DNA of 64,000 bases from Syntrophomonas sp. UBA1376 (GTDB lineage Bacteria; Bacillota; Syntrophomonadia; Syntrophomonadales; Syntrophomonadaceae). Shown one piece after another: positions 36,138 through 44,800 of this stretch (its first letter is position 1; each line of letters opens with the position of its first letter). The notes under the pieces were generated by a model, which did no database searches, was not told the origin of the DNA, and saw nothing but the letters and a program-made list of their open reading frames with translations. A program made the translations under genes and the position numbers. The DNA lies in NCBI GenBank assembly GCA_002305535.1, contig DBRE01000002.1, forward strand, positions 1-64,000, written 5' to 3'.

Positions 36138-37136
36138 ATGCTGGTATCATGGAATACAACCAACCAATGCAATATGTTCTGTGACCATTGCTACCGAGAT
36201 GCTGGGGCTCGTTTGGAAGAAGAACTGACTACTAGTCAGGCCCGCGATTTGATCGACGGGATGGTTCGAGCCGGATTCAAAATTATGATATTCAGCGGCG
36301 GTGAGCCCCTGATGCGCCCTGATATATATGAATTGGCCAGCTATGCTACCCAAAAAGGTCTGCGGGTGGTATTGGGCACCAATGGTACATTGATCACCGA
36401 AGAAGTAGCTCATAATCTTAAAAAGGCGGGTTTTATGGCGGCAGGGGTCAGTTTGGATAGTCTAGATCCCGAGAAAAATGATGGTTTTCGGAAATTGGAG
36501 CACGCTTATGACCTGGCCCTACAGGGCATGTACAACCTGAAAAGGGCGCAACTTCCCTTTCAAATCCATACTACCGTTATGGACTGGAATGTTGATGAGC
36601 TAGAGAGTATTACTGACTATGCTGTAGAAATTGGGGCCATGGCACATCACGTATTCTTTTTAGTTCCCACTGGCCGGGGAATAAACATCGAGGAGGAAGC
36701 CTTGCGGGTAGCTGCTTATGAAAGAACCATCGCCCGTTTAATGGAAAAACAAAAAACTTCACCTATTGAGATAAAACCAACCTGTGCCCCTCAGTTTATC
36801 AGAACAGCTGATAAAAAGGGTGTCCCGTTGCGTTTCACTAAAGGATGCCTGGCAGGTATAAGCTACTGCATCATCAGCCCTCTGGGCGATGTTCAGCCCT
36901 GTGCATATCTGGATATTCCTTTGGGGAATGTAAAAGAGACGCCTTTCGACGAAATTTGGGCCAACAATTCCACATTGAAAACCTTACGAACTATGGACTA
37001 TGAAGGAAAATGCGGTGTTTGTGATTACCGTGAACGGTGCGGGGGATGTCGGGCTCGAGCTTATTATTACAGTGGTGGCAATATTATGGCCGAAGATGAG
37101 TGGTGCCTGTATCAACCGTTGGGGTGGAAGAAATGA
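36138..37136 (+). CDS. nirJ2: Radical SAM protein NirJ2/AhbD-like
   Basis: Radical SAM enzyme of about 332 residues with CNMFCDHC (about 11-18) and FSGGEPLM. The C-terminal auxiliary cluster region has CLAGISYC, CAYL and CGVCDYRERCGGC. It matches the NirJ2 group; AhbD in the alternative heme pathway converts the two propionates of iron-coproporphyrin to vinyl groups. The start is unusual: the ATG at 36138 has no close ribosome site, and TTG at 36129 is also in frame. The stop overlaps the next ATG (ATGA). It lies between hemB and ahbA. Confidence 0.87.
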   Translation: MLVSWNTTNQCNMFCDHCYRDAGARLEEELTTSQARDLIDGMVRAGFKIMIFSGGEPLMRPDIYELASYATQKGLRVVLGTNGTLITEEVAHNLKKAGFMAAGVSLDSLDPEKNDGFRKLEHAYDLALQGMYNLKRAQLPFQIHTTVMDWNVDELESITDYAVEIGAMAHHVFFLVPTGRGINIEEEALRVAAYERTIARLMEKQKTSPIEIKPTCAPQFIRTADKKGVPLRFTKGCLAGISYCIISPLGDVQPCAYLDIPLGNVKETPFDEIWANNSTLKTLRTMDYEGKCGVCDYRERCGGCRARAYYYSGGNIMAEDEWCLYQPLGWKK

Positions 37137-37606
37137 TGGCATTGAATTCCTTGGATAGAGATATTCTTAATCTGCTGCAAAACGAGTTTCCTATCAGTGT
37201 GCGACCCTATCAAAAAATGGCCGATACCCTTGGTATTGATGAGGAAATTCTGTTAGAACGCATCAAACATCTGAAAGATAGTGGCATTATAAGAAGAATT
37301 GGCGGGATCATGGATTCTCGAAGTCTGGGCTTCTACTCGGTATTGTGTGCTGGTACGGTGGAAGAGGATAGAATTGACCAAGTAGCCCAACGGATCAGTG
37401 CGGAACCGGGGGTGACCCATAATTATCGCCGTAATCACCGCCTTAATCTGTGGTTCACCTTGACAGCCCCTACTCAGGATCAGGCCGAGATCATTCTGCA
37501 AAACCTGGAAAAAGAACTGGGAATAACCGTTCATACCATGCCAGCTGAAAGAGTTTATAAAATCAAATTGAGTTTGCCTATGCAGGAGGATTATTATGTT
37601 GACTGA
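37133..37606 (+). CDS. ahbA: Siroheme decarboxylase subunit AhbA (Lrp/AsnC-like)
   Basis: Protein of 157 residues with an Lrp/AsnC-like winged helix at the N-terminus (LDRDILNLLQNEFPISVRPYQ) and an ACT-like alpha/beta fold after it. In this family the fold is an enzyme: AhbA and AhbB together decarboxylate siroheme. The block HNYRRNHRLNLWFTLTA (about 96-112) with His and Arg residues matches the active-site region of AhbA/NirD-type proteins. The start was placed at the ATGATG overlapping the nirJ2 stop. The end overlaps ahbB by 11 bases. Confidence 0.88.
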   Translation: MMALNSLDRDILNLLQNEFPISVRPYQKMADTLGIDEEILLERIKHLKDSGIIRRIGGIMDSRSLGFYSVLCAGTVEEDRIDQVAQRISAEPGVTHNYRRNHRLNLWFTLTAPTQDQAEIILQNLEKELGITVHTMPAERVYKIKLSLPMQEDYYVD

Positions 37607-38060
37607 AACCGACACCAAGATTATTCAGTACCTGCAGGGAGATATCCCCTTGGAAACTCAGCCTTTTGCTCAGCTAGCAGATCAGTTGGGCATCAGTGAG
37701 GAACAGATTGTGAAGCGCATCCAGTCGCTCTATGAAAAAGGTTATATAAGAAGATTGGCGGCCGTACTGAGGCATCGTCAAGCGGGGTTTAAAGTAAATG
37801 GCATGGTAGCCTGGCAAGTGGATGAGGATAAGGCCGATAAAGTAGGACGGTTATTTGCCGAGGATGATCAAGTAAGTCATTGTTACTGGCGCCAGGTTCC
37901 GGATAGTTTTGGCTATAACCTCTTTACCATGATACATGCCCGCTCTCAAAAGGAGTTAACGGACAAGGTGGAGAAGTTATCTCAATGCCAGGATGTAAAA
38001 GACTATGTTGTGATCGAAAGCTTACAAGAATACAAAAAGACTAGTATGAAGTATTTTTAG
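37596..38060 (+). CDS. ahbB: Siroheme decarboxylase subunit AhbB (Lrp/AsnC-like)
   Basis: Partner of AhbA, 154 residues, same layout: winged helix (TDTKIIQYLQGDIPLETQPF) then an ACT-like domain. The active-site-type block is SHCYWRQVPDSFGYNLFTMIHA (about 92-113, cut here at Ala), with RRLAAVLRHRQAGF before it. The ATG follows GCAGGAGGATT. The presence of both subunits in one operon is the hallmark of the siroheme-to-heme (or d1) route. A role as plain transcription regulators is unlikely given the context. Confidence 0.88.
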   Translation: MLTETDTKIIQYLQGDIPLETQPFAQLADQLGISEEQIVKRIQSLYEKGYIRRLAAVLRHRQAGFKVNGMVAWQVDEDKADKVGRLFAEDDQVSHCYWRQVPDSFGYNLFTMIHARSQKELTDKVEKLSQCQDVKDYVVIESLQEYKKTSMKYF

Positions 38061-38108
38061 CTTCTATCCGCCATGTGCGAAGAATATTATTAGGAGGACT
38101 CCGTCACA

Positions 38109-39401
38109 ATGAAAACCAGTCAGTCGGATCAGTTGTTTGCGATAGCCAGTGAATATATTCCTGGGGGAGTAAACAGTCCAGTACGTGCTTTTCAGGCGGT
38201 ACAAGGTAATCCTGTTTTTATAAGTGAAGCCCAGGGGTGTCGCCTGACAGATGTGGATGGCAACCAATACATAGATTATGTATGCTCTTGGGGCCCACTG
38301 ATTCTGGGTCACAGTAATCCGGTAGTGGTAGAAGCAATTTGTAAAGCGGCCCAAAAAGGGACTAGCTATGGAGCACCTTGTGAAGACGAGGTTAATCTGG
38401 CTCGAACCATATGTGAAGCTATACCTTCGGTGGAGATGGTACGGATGGTGAATTCAGGTACCGAGGCGACCATGAGCGCCATTCGTTTGGCCCGGGCTTA
38501 TACAGGGCGGCAACTTATTCTAAAATTTGAGGGATGTTACCATGGACATGGGGACAGTTTTTTGATCAAAGCCGGATCGGGCATGATGACTACAGGTGTT
38601 CCTACCAGCCCCGGAGTTCCAGATGTCCTAGCGGCCCAGACCCTAGTAGCAGGGTATAACGATATTTCCTCAGTAGAACAGCATTTCCGTCAACATGGTC
38701 CAGATATTGCTGCAGTTATTGTAGAGCCGATAGCTGCCAATATGGGATTGGTGATGCCCGATCCCCAGTTTTTGAAAGAGCTGCGCCGCATCACTGAACT
38801 TTATGGCAGTCTGCTTATTTTTGATGAAGTTATTACCGGTTTTCGCACCTGCTTTGGGGGCTTCCAAAACCTGATCGATATTGAGCCGGATCTCACCACT
38901 CTTGGCAAAATAATAGGTGGTGGACTCCCCGTAGGGGCTTATGGGGGACGTGGGGATATTATGAAGATGGTTTCTCCTAGTGGGGATGTATACCAGGCAG
39001 GAACATTATCTGGTAATCCTTTAGCAATGGCTGCCGGATTAGCTACCCTGGAAGTATTAAAGGATTCTGATTGGTACGATCGCATGGAGGTCTTAAACTA
39101 CTATTTGGGCAATAAGATCAAAACGATTTTCGAAAACCACGATTTGTTATTTGAGATCAATCAGCTTGCCTCCATGTTTACGGTTTTCTTTACAGAGGAT
39201 CCGGTCAATTCATTTGCCGATGTGAAGACCTGCGATACAGAGCTTTATGGGCGCTTCCATCGTGCCTTATTAAAACGTGGAGTCTACTTCCCGCCCTCGC
39301 AATTTGAAGTATGTTTTGTGTCTTGTGCACATGAATTGACGGATATTGATTTGACCATAGAGGCCGTCAATGAAGCTCTTGATGAAGTTGTTCAGGGGTG
39401 A
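38109..39401 (+). CDS. hemL: Glutamate-1-semialdehyde 2,1-aminomutase
   Basis: PLP enzyme that makes 5-aminolevulinate from glutamate-1-semialdehyde. The 430 residues match the family: YIPGGVNSPVRAF at the start, MVNSGTEATMSAIRLARAYTG (about 116-136), FEGCYHGHGDSFLIKAGSG, the LIFDEVITGFR Asp motif, and the PLP lysine in TTLGKIIGGGLPVGAYGG (about 268). It follows GGAGGACTCC. It completes the set hemA-hemL-hemB-hemC-hemD needed for uroporphyrinogen III. The stop overlaps the cheR start. Confidence 0.96.
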   Translation: MKTSQSDQLFAIASEYIPGGVNSPVRAFQAVQGNPVFISEAQGCRLTDVDGNQYIDYVCSWGPLILGHSNPVVVEAICKAAQKGTSYGAPCEDEVNLARTICEAIPSVEMVRMVNSGTEATMSAIRLARAYTGRQLILKFEGCYHGHGDSFLIKAGSGMMTTGVPTSPGVPDVLAAQTLVAGYNDISSVEQHFRQHGPDIAAVIVEPIAANMGLVMPDPQFLKELRRITELYGSLLIFDEVITGFRTCFGGFQNLIDIEPDLTTLGKIIGGGLPVGAYGGRGDIMKMVSPSGDVYQAGTLSGNPLAMAAGLATLEVLKDSDWYDRMEVLNYYLGNKIKTIFENHDLLFEINQLASMFTVFFTEDPVNSFADVKTCDTELYGRFHRALLKRGVYFPPSQFEVCFVSCAHELTDIDLTIEAVNEALDEVVQG

Positions 39402-40186
39402 AAGAGTTGGTAGACAACAGTTGGGAATGGTTTATTGATAAGTTTGAAATACTTAGTAAGATCGATTTGACCGCTTATAAAAGGCCCCAGATGGAAAGAC
39501 GCATCAATAGTTTCATGCGCTCAGCTGGAGCCAGCGATTATAAGTCCTTTTTGGAGTTAATTAAGAACGATGCCCTTTTATATCGGAAATTTCTTGAGCA
39601 TATTACTATTAACGTGTCCGAGTTCTTTCGCAATGCTAATCACTGGAGTATTCTACAAAATGAGGTATTGCCTTTATTACTTAAAGATAGAAGGTCTTTG
39701 AGAATTTGGAGCGCAGGATGCTCTACTGGTGAAGAGCCATATTCGTTGGCAATGCTTTGCCGGGAACAACGAATCCCTTTAACCGAGGAAATCCTCGCTA
39801 CTGATCTGGATCAGGATGTCTTAAATCGGGCTATGCAGGGGATCTACAGTGCGAAAGCTGCCCAAGGCATTCCGCCTACATACCTGGCTCGCTATTTCAG
39901 CAGTCAGGGGGATCAATATCAAGCCAATGAAGATATCCGCAGGATGGTGAAGTTTAAGCGGCACGACCTATTAAGGGATTCTTTCGGACGAAATTATGAC
40001 TTGATTCTATGTCGCAATGTAGTGATATATTTTACTGAAGAGACCAAAAACCGTCTCTACCAACGTTTTACTGAATCTTTGAACAGTGGGGGAGTACTGT
40101 TCATCGGCAGTACTGAACAGATTTTTCAAGCCCGAGAATTAGGATTAAAGACCATTGCCACCTTCTTTTATCAGAAGGTAAATTGA
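39398..40186 (+). CDS. cheR: CheR-type protein-glutamate methyltransferase
   Basis: SAM-dependent methyltransferase of 262 residues. The N-terminal helical CheR_N domain (about 1-70) includes RPQMERRINSFM. The catalytic domain has ITINVSEFFRN, the SAM loop LRIWSAGCSTGEEPYSLAML (about 105-124), and DLILCRNVVIYF (about 203-214). CheR normally methylates chemoreceptors. No receptor, cheA, cheB or flagellar gene is in the window, and the GTG start overlaps the hemL stop (GTGA), so it is locked into the heme operon. The link may be only positional. Confidence 0.9.
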   Translation: MKELVDNSWEWFIDKFEILSKIDLTAYKRPQMERRINSFMRSAGASDYKSFLELIKNDALLYRKFLEHITINVSEFFRNANHWSILQNEVLPLLLKDRRSLRIWSAGCSTGEEPYSLAMLCREQRIPLTEEILATDLDQDVLNRAMQGIYSAKAAQGIPPTYLARYFSSQGDQYQANEDIRRMVKFKRHDLLRDSFGRNYDLILCRNVVIYFTEETKNRLYQRFTESLNSGGVLFIGSTEQIFQARELGLKTIATFFYQKVN

Positions 40187-40437
40187 GCTGGAGCGATTAC
40201 AAATTTTCTATTGCGGCAGGAAATGCTGCATATATAGCGAATCTGTATTATGATGTGCCGTTTTCTGAGACATTTCTTTCCTTTATATGGTCTGGCGGTA
40301 ATTTGCCGAAAGGCAACCGATATAGATTTCTCTTGGGGGTGGTGGTGTAACTTCTGTCAACAATTTCTGCTAGTCTAAAGGGGTTTAGGTTTGTTGATCA
40401 AATGAAAAATTAATGAGTCGGAAAAGGAGGAATGAAC

Positions 40438-41190
40438 TTGAAGGTTCTGGTATGTGTGAAGCAAACATTTGACACCGAAGCCAAAATCGAGTTGAAGGAT
40501 GGCAAGATATCGGATGCAGGTATCAATCTGATTATCAATCCTTATGATGAAGTGGCTGTTGAAGGTGCAATCCAAATGAAGGAGAAGGGCTTAGCCAAAG
40601 AAGTTGTTATTCTTGCAGCTGGTGCTGACAAGGCTATGGATGCTATCCGCACCGCTTTAGCTATGGGTGCTGATCGTGGCATTCTGGTAAAACAAGATAG
40701 TGCTGCTGATGAATACCAGAGAGCTGTTGTTTTGGCAGCAGCCATCAAAGATGAAAACCCCGATTTGATTCTGGCAGGACATGTTGCAGCTGATGATGGA
40801 TCATCTCAGGTACCTACCCGCATTGCAGAGATTCTTGGATTGCCGCATGTTAACGTAATCACCAACATTGAAATTGCTGATGGCAAAGCTACCTGCACCA
40901 GTGAAGCTGACGGTGGAACTCAGGTAACTGAAGTAAGTATACCAGCAGTTATTTCCAGTCAGGTTAGCTGGAATGAACCGCGCTATCCTTCCATGAAGGG
41001 TATCATGCAGGCTAAGAAAAAACCGGTCGCAACCATTGATGCCGCCGCCGCCGAAGCCAAGTCCAACATTGTGGAATTCTCTCTACCGCCTGCTAAAACA
41101 GCTGGCATTAAGATCGAAGAAGATCCCGATGTTGCTGCAGCCAAGTTAAGCGACTGGATGAAGAACACGGTTAAAGTAGAAGTAAAATAA
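40438..41190 (+). CDS. etfB: Electron transfer flavoprotein, beta subunit
   Basis: Beta subunit of an electron transfer flavoprotein that takes electrons from acyl-CoA dehydrogenases. About 250 residues. The N-terminus (M)KVLVCVKQTFDTEAKIE, INPYDEVAVEGAIQMKE and the adenine-nucleotide loop HVAADDGSSQVPTRIAEI (about 115-132) are typical. The TTG at 40438 is the better start: AAGGAGG is seven bases before it but almost touches the ATG two codons upstream. It is followed by etfA and then by the membrane FeS oxidoreductase, the arrangement known from Syntrophomonas. Confidence 0.94.
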   Translation: MKVLVCVKQTFDTEAKIELKDGKISDAGINLIINPYDEVAVEGAIQMKEKGLAKEVVILAAGADKAMDAIRTALAMGADRGILVKQDSAADEYQRAVVLAAAIKDENPDLILAGHVAADDGSSQVPTRIAEILGLPHVNVITNIEIADGKATCTSEADGGTQVTEVSIPAVISSQVSWNEPRYPSMKGIMQAKKKPVATIDAAAAEAKSNIVEFSLPPAKTAGIKIEEDPDVAAAKLSDWMKNTVKVEVK

Positions 41191-41231
41191 CTCAGCCTGA
41201 AATAATGGCATGATATAAAGGAGGGTAATCA

Positions 41232-42185
41232 ATGGCCGGAACTTGGGTATTTATTGAACAGAGAGATGGAAACATCCGCAAGGTTAGCTTTGAGATGATT
41301 TCCAAGGCTAAAACCTTTGGTGATGAAGTAAGTGCAGTGGTCTTTGGTAAAGGCGTTGAAGGCCAGGCTGCTGAATATGCTAAATATGGTGCTGATAAAG
41401 TTTACGTTGTGGAAGGTGACGTATTTGCCAACTACAACACCGGTGCATTTGTCGCTCAAATGGCGGCTATGATTCAGGAATATGCTCCCAATGCTATCCT
41501 GTTTGCACATACTTTTAACGGCAGAGATTTTGCCTCTCGGTTGGCGCAAAAACTTGAAGTTGGTCTAGCGACTGACGTGATAGATGCTGAGATCAGTGCT
41601 GGCAAAGGACTGTTCACCCGCGCAATCTACGCCGGAAAAGCCTTAGCTAAGGTGGAAATTACCACTAGTCCTATTTTAGCGACTGTTCGCGCCGGTGTTT
41701 TCGAAGTAGTAGAAGGCGCTGCAGCTGGCGAAGTAGTAAAACCGGCAGTAGCAGCTACTGATGCTGATGTTTATCAGGTCGTTAAGAGTTTTGAACCCAC
41801 TGTTTCTGCACGGCCCGAATTGACCGAGGCTGATGTAGTTGTTTCCGGTGGCCGTGGTTGCAAGGGCCCCGAAGGTATTCAAATCGTAGAACAACTAGCA
41901 GATCTCCTGGGAGCAGCTCTGGGCGGATCCCGTGCATCAATTGACTCTGGTTGGCTGGGTCACGAATTACAGGTAGGACAGACTGGTAAAGTGGTTAACC
42001 CCAATCTATATGTAGCCGCTGGTATTTCCGGAGCTATTCAGCACTTGGCTGGTATGTCTTCCTCCAAGTTTATTGCCGCGATCAACACTGACCCCGAAGC
42101 CCCCATTTTTAATGTGGCTGATTTCGGTGTGGTCGGTGACCTCTTCAAAGTTGTTCCGCTACTGTGCGAGGAGCTTAAGAAATAG
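41232..42185 (+). CDS. etfA: Electron transfer flavoprotein, alpha subunit
   Basis: Alpha subunit, 317 residues, binding FAD in the C-terminal domain: VSGGRGCKGPEGIQIVEQLA, GGSRASIDSGWLGHELQVGQTG, VVNPNLYVAAGISGAIQHLAGM and INTDPEAPIFNVADFGVVGDL are all standard. The N-terminal domain is shared with EtfB (VFIEQRDGNIRKVSFE). The ATG follows AAAGGAGGGTAATC. A strong hairpin lies directly after the stop, before the oxidoreductase gene. Confidence 0.95.
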   Translation: MAGTWVFIEQRDGNIRKVSFEMISKAKTFGDEVSAVVFGKGVEGQAAEYAKYGADKVYVVEGDVFANYNTGAFVAQMAAMIQEYAPNAILFAHTFNGRDFASRLAQKLEVGLATDVIDAEISAGKGLFTRAIYAGKALAKVEITTSPILATVRAGVFEVVEGAAAGEVVKPAVAATDADVYQVVKSFEPTVSARPELTEADVVVSGGRGCKGPEGIQIVEQLADLLGAALGGSRASIDSGWLGHELQVGQTGKVVNPNLYVAAGISGAIQHLAGMSSSKFIAAINTDPEAPIFNVADFGVVGDLFKVVPLLCEELKK

Positions 42186-42212
42186 AGTCTTTCACAGGGG
42201 GGGGAGATGGTT

Positions 42213-42244
42213 TGCTGGATATGCGCTTTAACGCATATCCAGCA
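42213..42244 (+). promoter_or_regulatory. Perfect 13-bp stem-loop between etfA and the oxidoreductase gene
   Basis: TGCTGGATATGCG and CGCATATCCAGCA around a six-base loop, with no T-run after it. It looks like an mRNA processing or stabilising element, which could raise etfBA over the membrane subunit. Confidence 0.6.
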
Positions 42245-42279
42245 TATAACCTTGGTTGTTTAAGGAGGGAGAGTTTTCG

Positions 42280-44415
42280 ATGATGTTTGGATTTACTCCA
42301 CTTCAAGGCGGCTATGATGTTCCCATGCGTATTGTAGGAGCCAACATTCCTTATGAATGGCTGATATATCTTATCATGTGGATCCCCATAGGAATCTTAC
42401 TGTACGGCATCTACAAACGCTATCAAGTTTGGACATTGGCCAAGGGAGAAATTCATCGTAACGATCAGATCGGAACCCGCATTTTATCATGGTTTCTATA
42501 TACATTTGCACAGGCTAGGGTTATACGTAAACCTTTGCCTGGAATAATGCATGCCATGCTATTCTGGGGCTTTGTAGTACTTGCTTTAGCAGCTGGTGTA
42601 GATGCTTCCCACTATTGGCTGGGCTGGCCACACATAGAGGGTGCGTCTTATATCGGATTCTCTTGGTTTGTTGATGTTCTTGGGCTGCTTGCTTTAATTG
42701 GAATAATCGGCTTGGCCGTGGTTCGCTATATTCAGAAGCCGGATCGACTCAATGACAATAAAGCCTCTGATGGCTGGATAATCCTGTTAGTATTTATAGT
42801 TCTGTTCTTTGGATTTGTCATTGAAGGACTTCGTATTGCTGCTCAAATCCATATGTCTGCCACCATGTCGCAGATTGCCTATGAACAGGTAGCATCACCT
42901 ATTGGTTGGCTGTTTGCTATGGCTATGGGTGGTTTGTCGCTGGAGGCAGCCTTAATGTGGCATCGCATACTGTGGTGGTTCCACATGGCCACAGCTTTCG
43001 TTTTGATTGCGTTGATTCCTTTCACCAAACTCTGGCATATTATTGCCGGCATGTTAAACTACGTTTTCCGTGATCTAGGTTCTTCAGAAATTCGTATGGT
43101 TGAAAACATCGAAGAAGCTGAAACCTTTGGTGTAGAAAACATTGAAGAATTTGGATGGAAAGACTTACTCGATTTAGACACCTGTATTCGTTGTGGTCGC
43201 TGTCAGGAAAACTGCCCGGCCTATAATACAGGTAAAGCACTCAACCCCAAGATTACAATTATCCAGCATATGAAGGAACATCTGGATGAAAAGGCACCAT
43301 ATTTGCTGGCCCAAAAGGGTCAACCATCCGAAGAAGCTGATGTGGTAGCCATGACTGAAGAAGCTTCTGAAGAAGTTAGCCCCATGGAAAAAAGCTTGCT
43401 ATATGATGTTGTAACCACCGATGTTATATGGGATTGTACTAACTGTCGAGCATGTATGGAACATTGCCCCATGTTCATCGAACATATTCCCAAGATTGTA
43501 GAAATGCGCCGCAATCTGGTTATGTGGCAGGGTGACATGCCCGGTGAGGCACAAGCAGCTTTCACCAACATGGAGCGTAACTATAATCCCTGGGGAGTTG
43601 GTTTTGCTAATCGCGCTGCCTGGTTGGATGAGCGCGGTGTTCGGGAAATGGTTAATCTTCTGTCAGAAGATGGCGGAGAATTCGAATATCTGCTCTATGC
43701 TGGCTGTGCCGTTTCCTTTGATGATCGCTATAAGAGGGTCGGTGAAGCGCTAGTCAAATTGTTGAATAAGGCCGGCGTGAGCTTTGGATATCTGGGTGTG
43801 GAAGAATACTGTTGCGGTGACTCTGCGAGACGCCTTGGCAATGAGTACCTCTTCCAAACCATGGCTCAGCAAAACATTGAGACCTTCGAAAACTATGGCG
43901 TGAAGAAAATCATCGTGGTATGTCCCCATGGATTTAACACCTTGAAAAACGAATATCCACAGATGAATGGAAACTATGAAGTTTACCACTATACAGAGAT
44001 ACTGGCTAAGCTAGTGTCTGAGGGCAAGCTGAAACCAGAAAAAGCTCTGAATACGAAAGTCACCTACCATGACTCTTGTTTCCTGGGCAGACACAATAAT
44101 ATTTACGATCAGCCTCGTAGTGTTATCAAGGCGGCAGGCGGCAACATTATCGAAATCGATAAATCCAAGAACTTTGGATTCTGTTGTGGCGCCGGTGGCG
44201 GACGGATGTGGCTGGAAGAACATGCTGTTGAGGGCTACAAGCGTATCAATGATACTCGTACCGATCAACTGCTGGCTCCCGCGCCCTCCATGATCGTAAC
44301 CAACTGCCCGTTCTGTCTAACCATGATAGACGATGGTGTTAAAGGAGCCGAAGCTGAACAGCAGACTAAAGTATTTGATGTCGCCGAAGTTCTATGGCAG
44401 AGCATGGAACAGTAG
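42280..44415 (+). CDS. Membrane heme/FeS oxidoreductase, probable ETF:menaquinone oxidoreductase (DUF224/HdrD-like)
   Basis: Protein of 711 residues. The N-terminal 270 residues hold about six helices like the NarI/HdrE cytochrome b fold with several helix histidines (heme b expected). Two [4Fe-4S] motifs follow, CIRCGRCQENCP and CTNCRACMEHCP (about 307-405), then two CCG domains, EEYCCGDSARR and FCCGAGGGRMW with NCPFC, as in HdrD/GlpC. An acidic linker lies between the ferredoxin motifs. Homologues beside etfBA in Syntrophomonas wolfei are thought to pass electrons from EtfAB to menaquinone in butyrate oxidation. The ATG follows AAGGAGGGAG. This is the likely step for energy-requiring acyl-CoA oxidation. 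Confidence 0.9.
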   Translation: MMFGFTPLQGGYDVPMRIVGANIPYEWLIYLIMWIPIGILLYGIYKRYQVWTLAKGEIHRNDQIGTRILSWFLYTFAQARVIRKPLPGIMHAMLFWGFVVLALAAGVDASHYWLGWPHIEGASYIGFSWFVDVLGLLALIGIIGLAVVRYIQKPDRLNDNKASDGWIILLVFIVLFFGFVIEGLRIAAQIHMSATMSQIAYEQVASPIGWLFAMAMGGLSLEAALMWHRILWWFHMATAFVLIALIPFTKLWHIIAGMLNYVFRDLGSSEIRMVENIEEAETFGVENIEEFGWKDLLDLDTCIRCGRCQENCPAYNTGKALNPKITIIQHMKEHLDEKAPYLLAQKGQPSEEADVVAMTEEASEEVSPMEKSLLYDVVTTDVIWDCTNCRACMEHCPMFIEHIPKIVEMRRNLVMWQGDMPGEAQAAFTNMERNYNPWGVGFANRAAWLDERGVREMVNLLSEDGGEFEYLLYAGCAVSFDDRYKRVGEALVKLLNKAGVSFGYLGVEEYCCGDSARRLGNEYLFQTMAQQNIETFENYGVKKIIVVCPHGFNTLKNEYPQMNGNYEVYHYTEILAKLVSEGKLKPEKALNTKVTYHDSCFLGRHNNIYDQPRSVIKAAGGNIIEIDKSKNFGFCCGAGGGRMWLEEHAVEGYKRINDTRTDQLLAPAPSMIVTNCPFCLTMIDDGVKGAEAEQQTKVFDVAEVLWQSMEQ

Positions 44416-44440
44416 GAAACGCAATCGATTCTTAATAGAG

Positions 44441-44473
44441 AAAAAAGATCCCCAGACCCCGGGGGTCTTTTTT
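44441..44473 (+). terminator. Intrinsic terminator of the etf operon
   Basis: AAAAAAGATCCCC pairs with GGGGGTCTTTTTT, followed by further T. Confidence 0.8.
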
Positions 44474-44534
44474 CTTTTAAAAGTGTGTAGATAGTTAGAA
44501 ATAGGTCTTGAATAATAAGCGAAAATAGGATAAA

Positions 44535-44569
44535 TTGCTATTGATAATAATTATCATTATCAATAGCAA
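44535..44569. promoter_or_regulatory. Extended Fur box upstream of the feo operon
   Basis: Core GATAATAATTATC (44543-44555) inside a large palindrome with 14-base arms TTGCTATTGATAAT and ATTATCAATAGCAA. Its core is identical in form to the box before the first feoA. It lies about 40 bases before the Cys-rich gene. Confidence 0.8.
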
Positions 44570-44605
44570 ACAAAGGTTAGGTATGCCAATAAGGAGGAGA
44601 AGTTT

Positions 44606-44800
44606 ATGGAGACATTATTCATTGCGGCTTTGTTTATTTTAGCCCTAGTAATTATAGTGAGTCGAGTAAGGAAGCTTTTTGATCCGGACTGTGGGGAATG
44701 TAGTGGTGGCTGTGGTTGCTGCTCAGCAAACAGCATGTCTGAAAATCACATTATTATAAATGAAGGTATAGGGGAGGTTAAATGTGATGAAAAGCCTTAA
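44606..44800 (+). CDS. FeoB-associated Cys-rich membrane protein
   Basis: Small protein of 64 residues: one N-terminal transmembrane helix (about 4-20), a basic turn (SRVRKLFDPD) and a Cys-rich stretch CGECSGGCGCC (about 29-39). This is the pattern of the FeoB-associated Cys-rich membrane family, which may bind or hand over ferrous iron. The ATG follows AAGGAGGAG. It is the first gene of the feo operon behind the Fur box, and its end overlaps the feoA start. Confidence 0.8.
   Translation: METLFIAALFILALVIIVSRVRKLFDPDCGECSGGCGCCSANSMSENHIIINEGIGEVKCDEKP

Noticed and set aside
40290..40320. Possible sigma-54 promoter (TGGCGG...TTGCC) upstream of etfB
   Set aside because: The spacing between the GG and GC elements is one base short and the second half is part of a TTGCC-GAAA-GGCAA hairpin.
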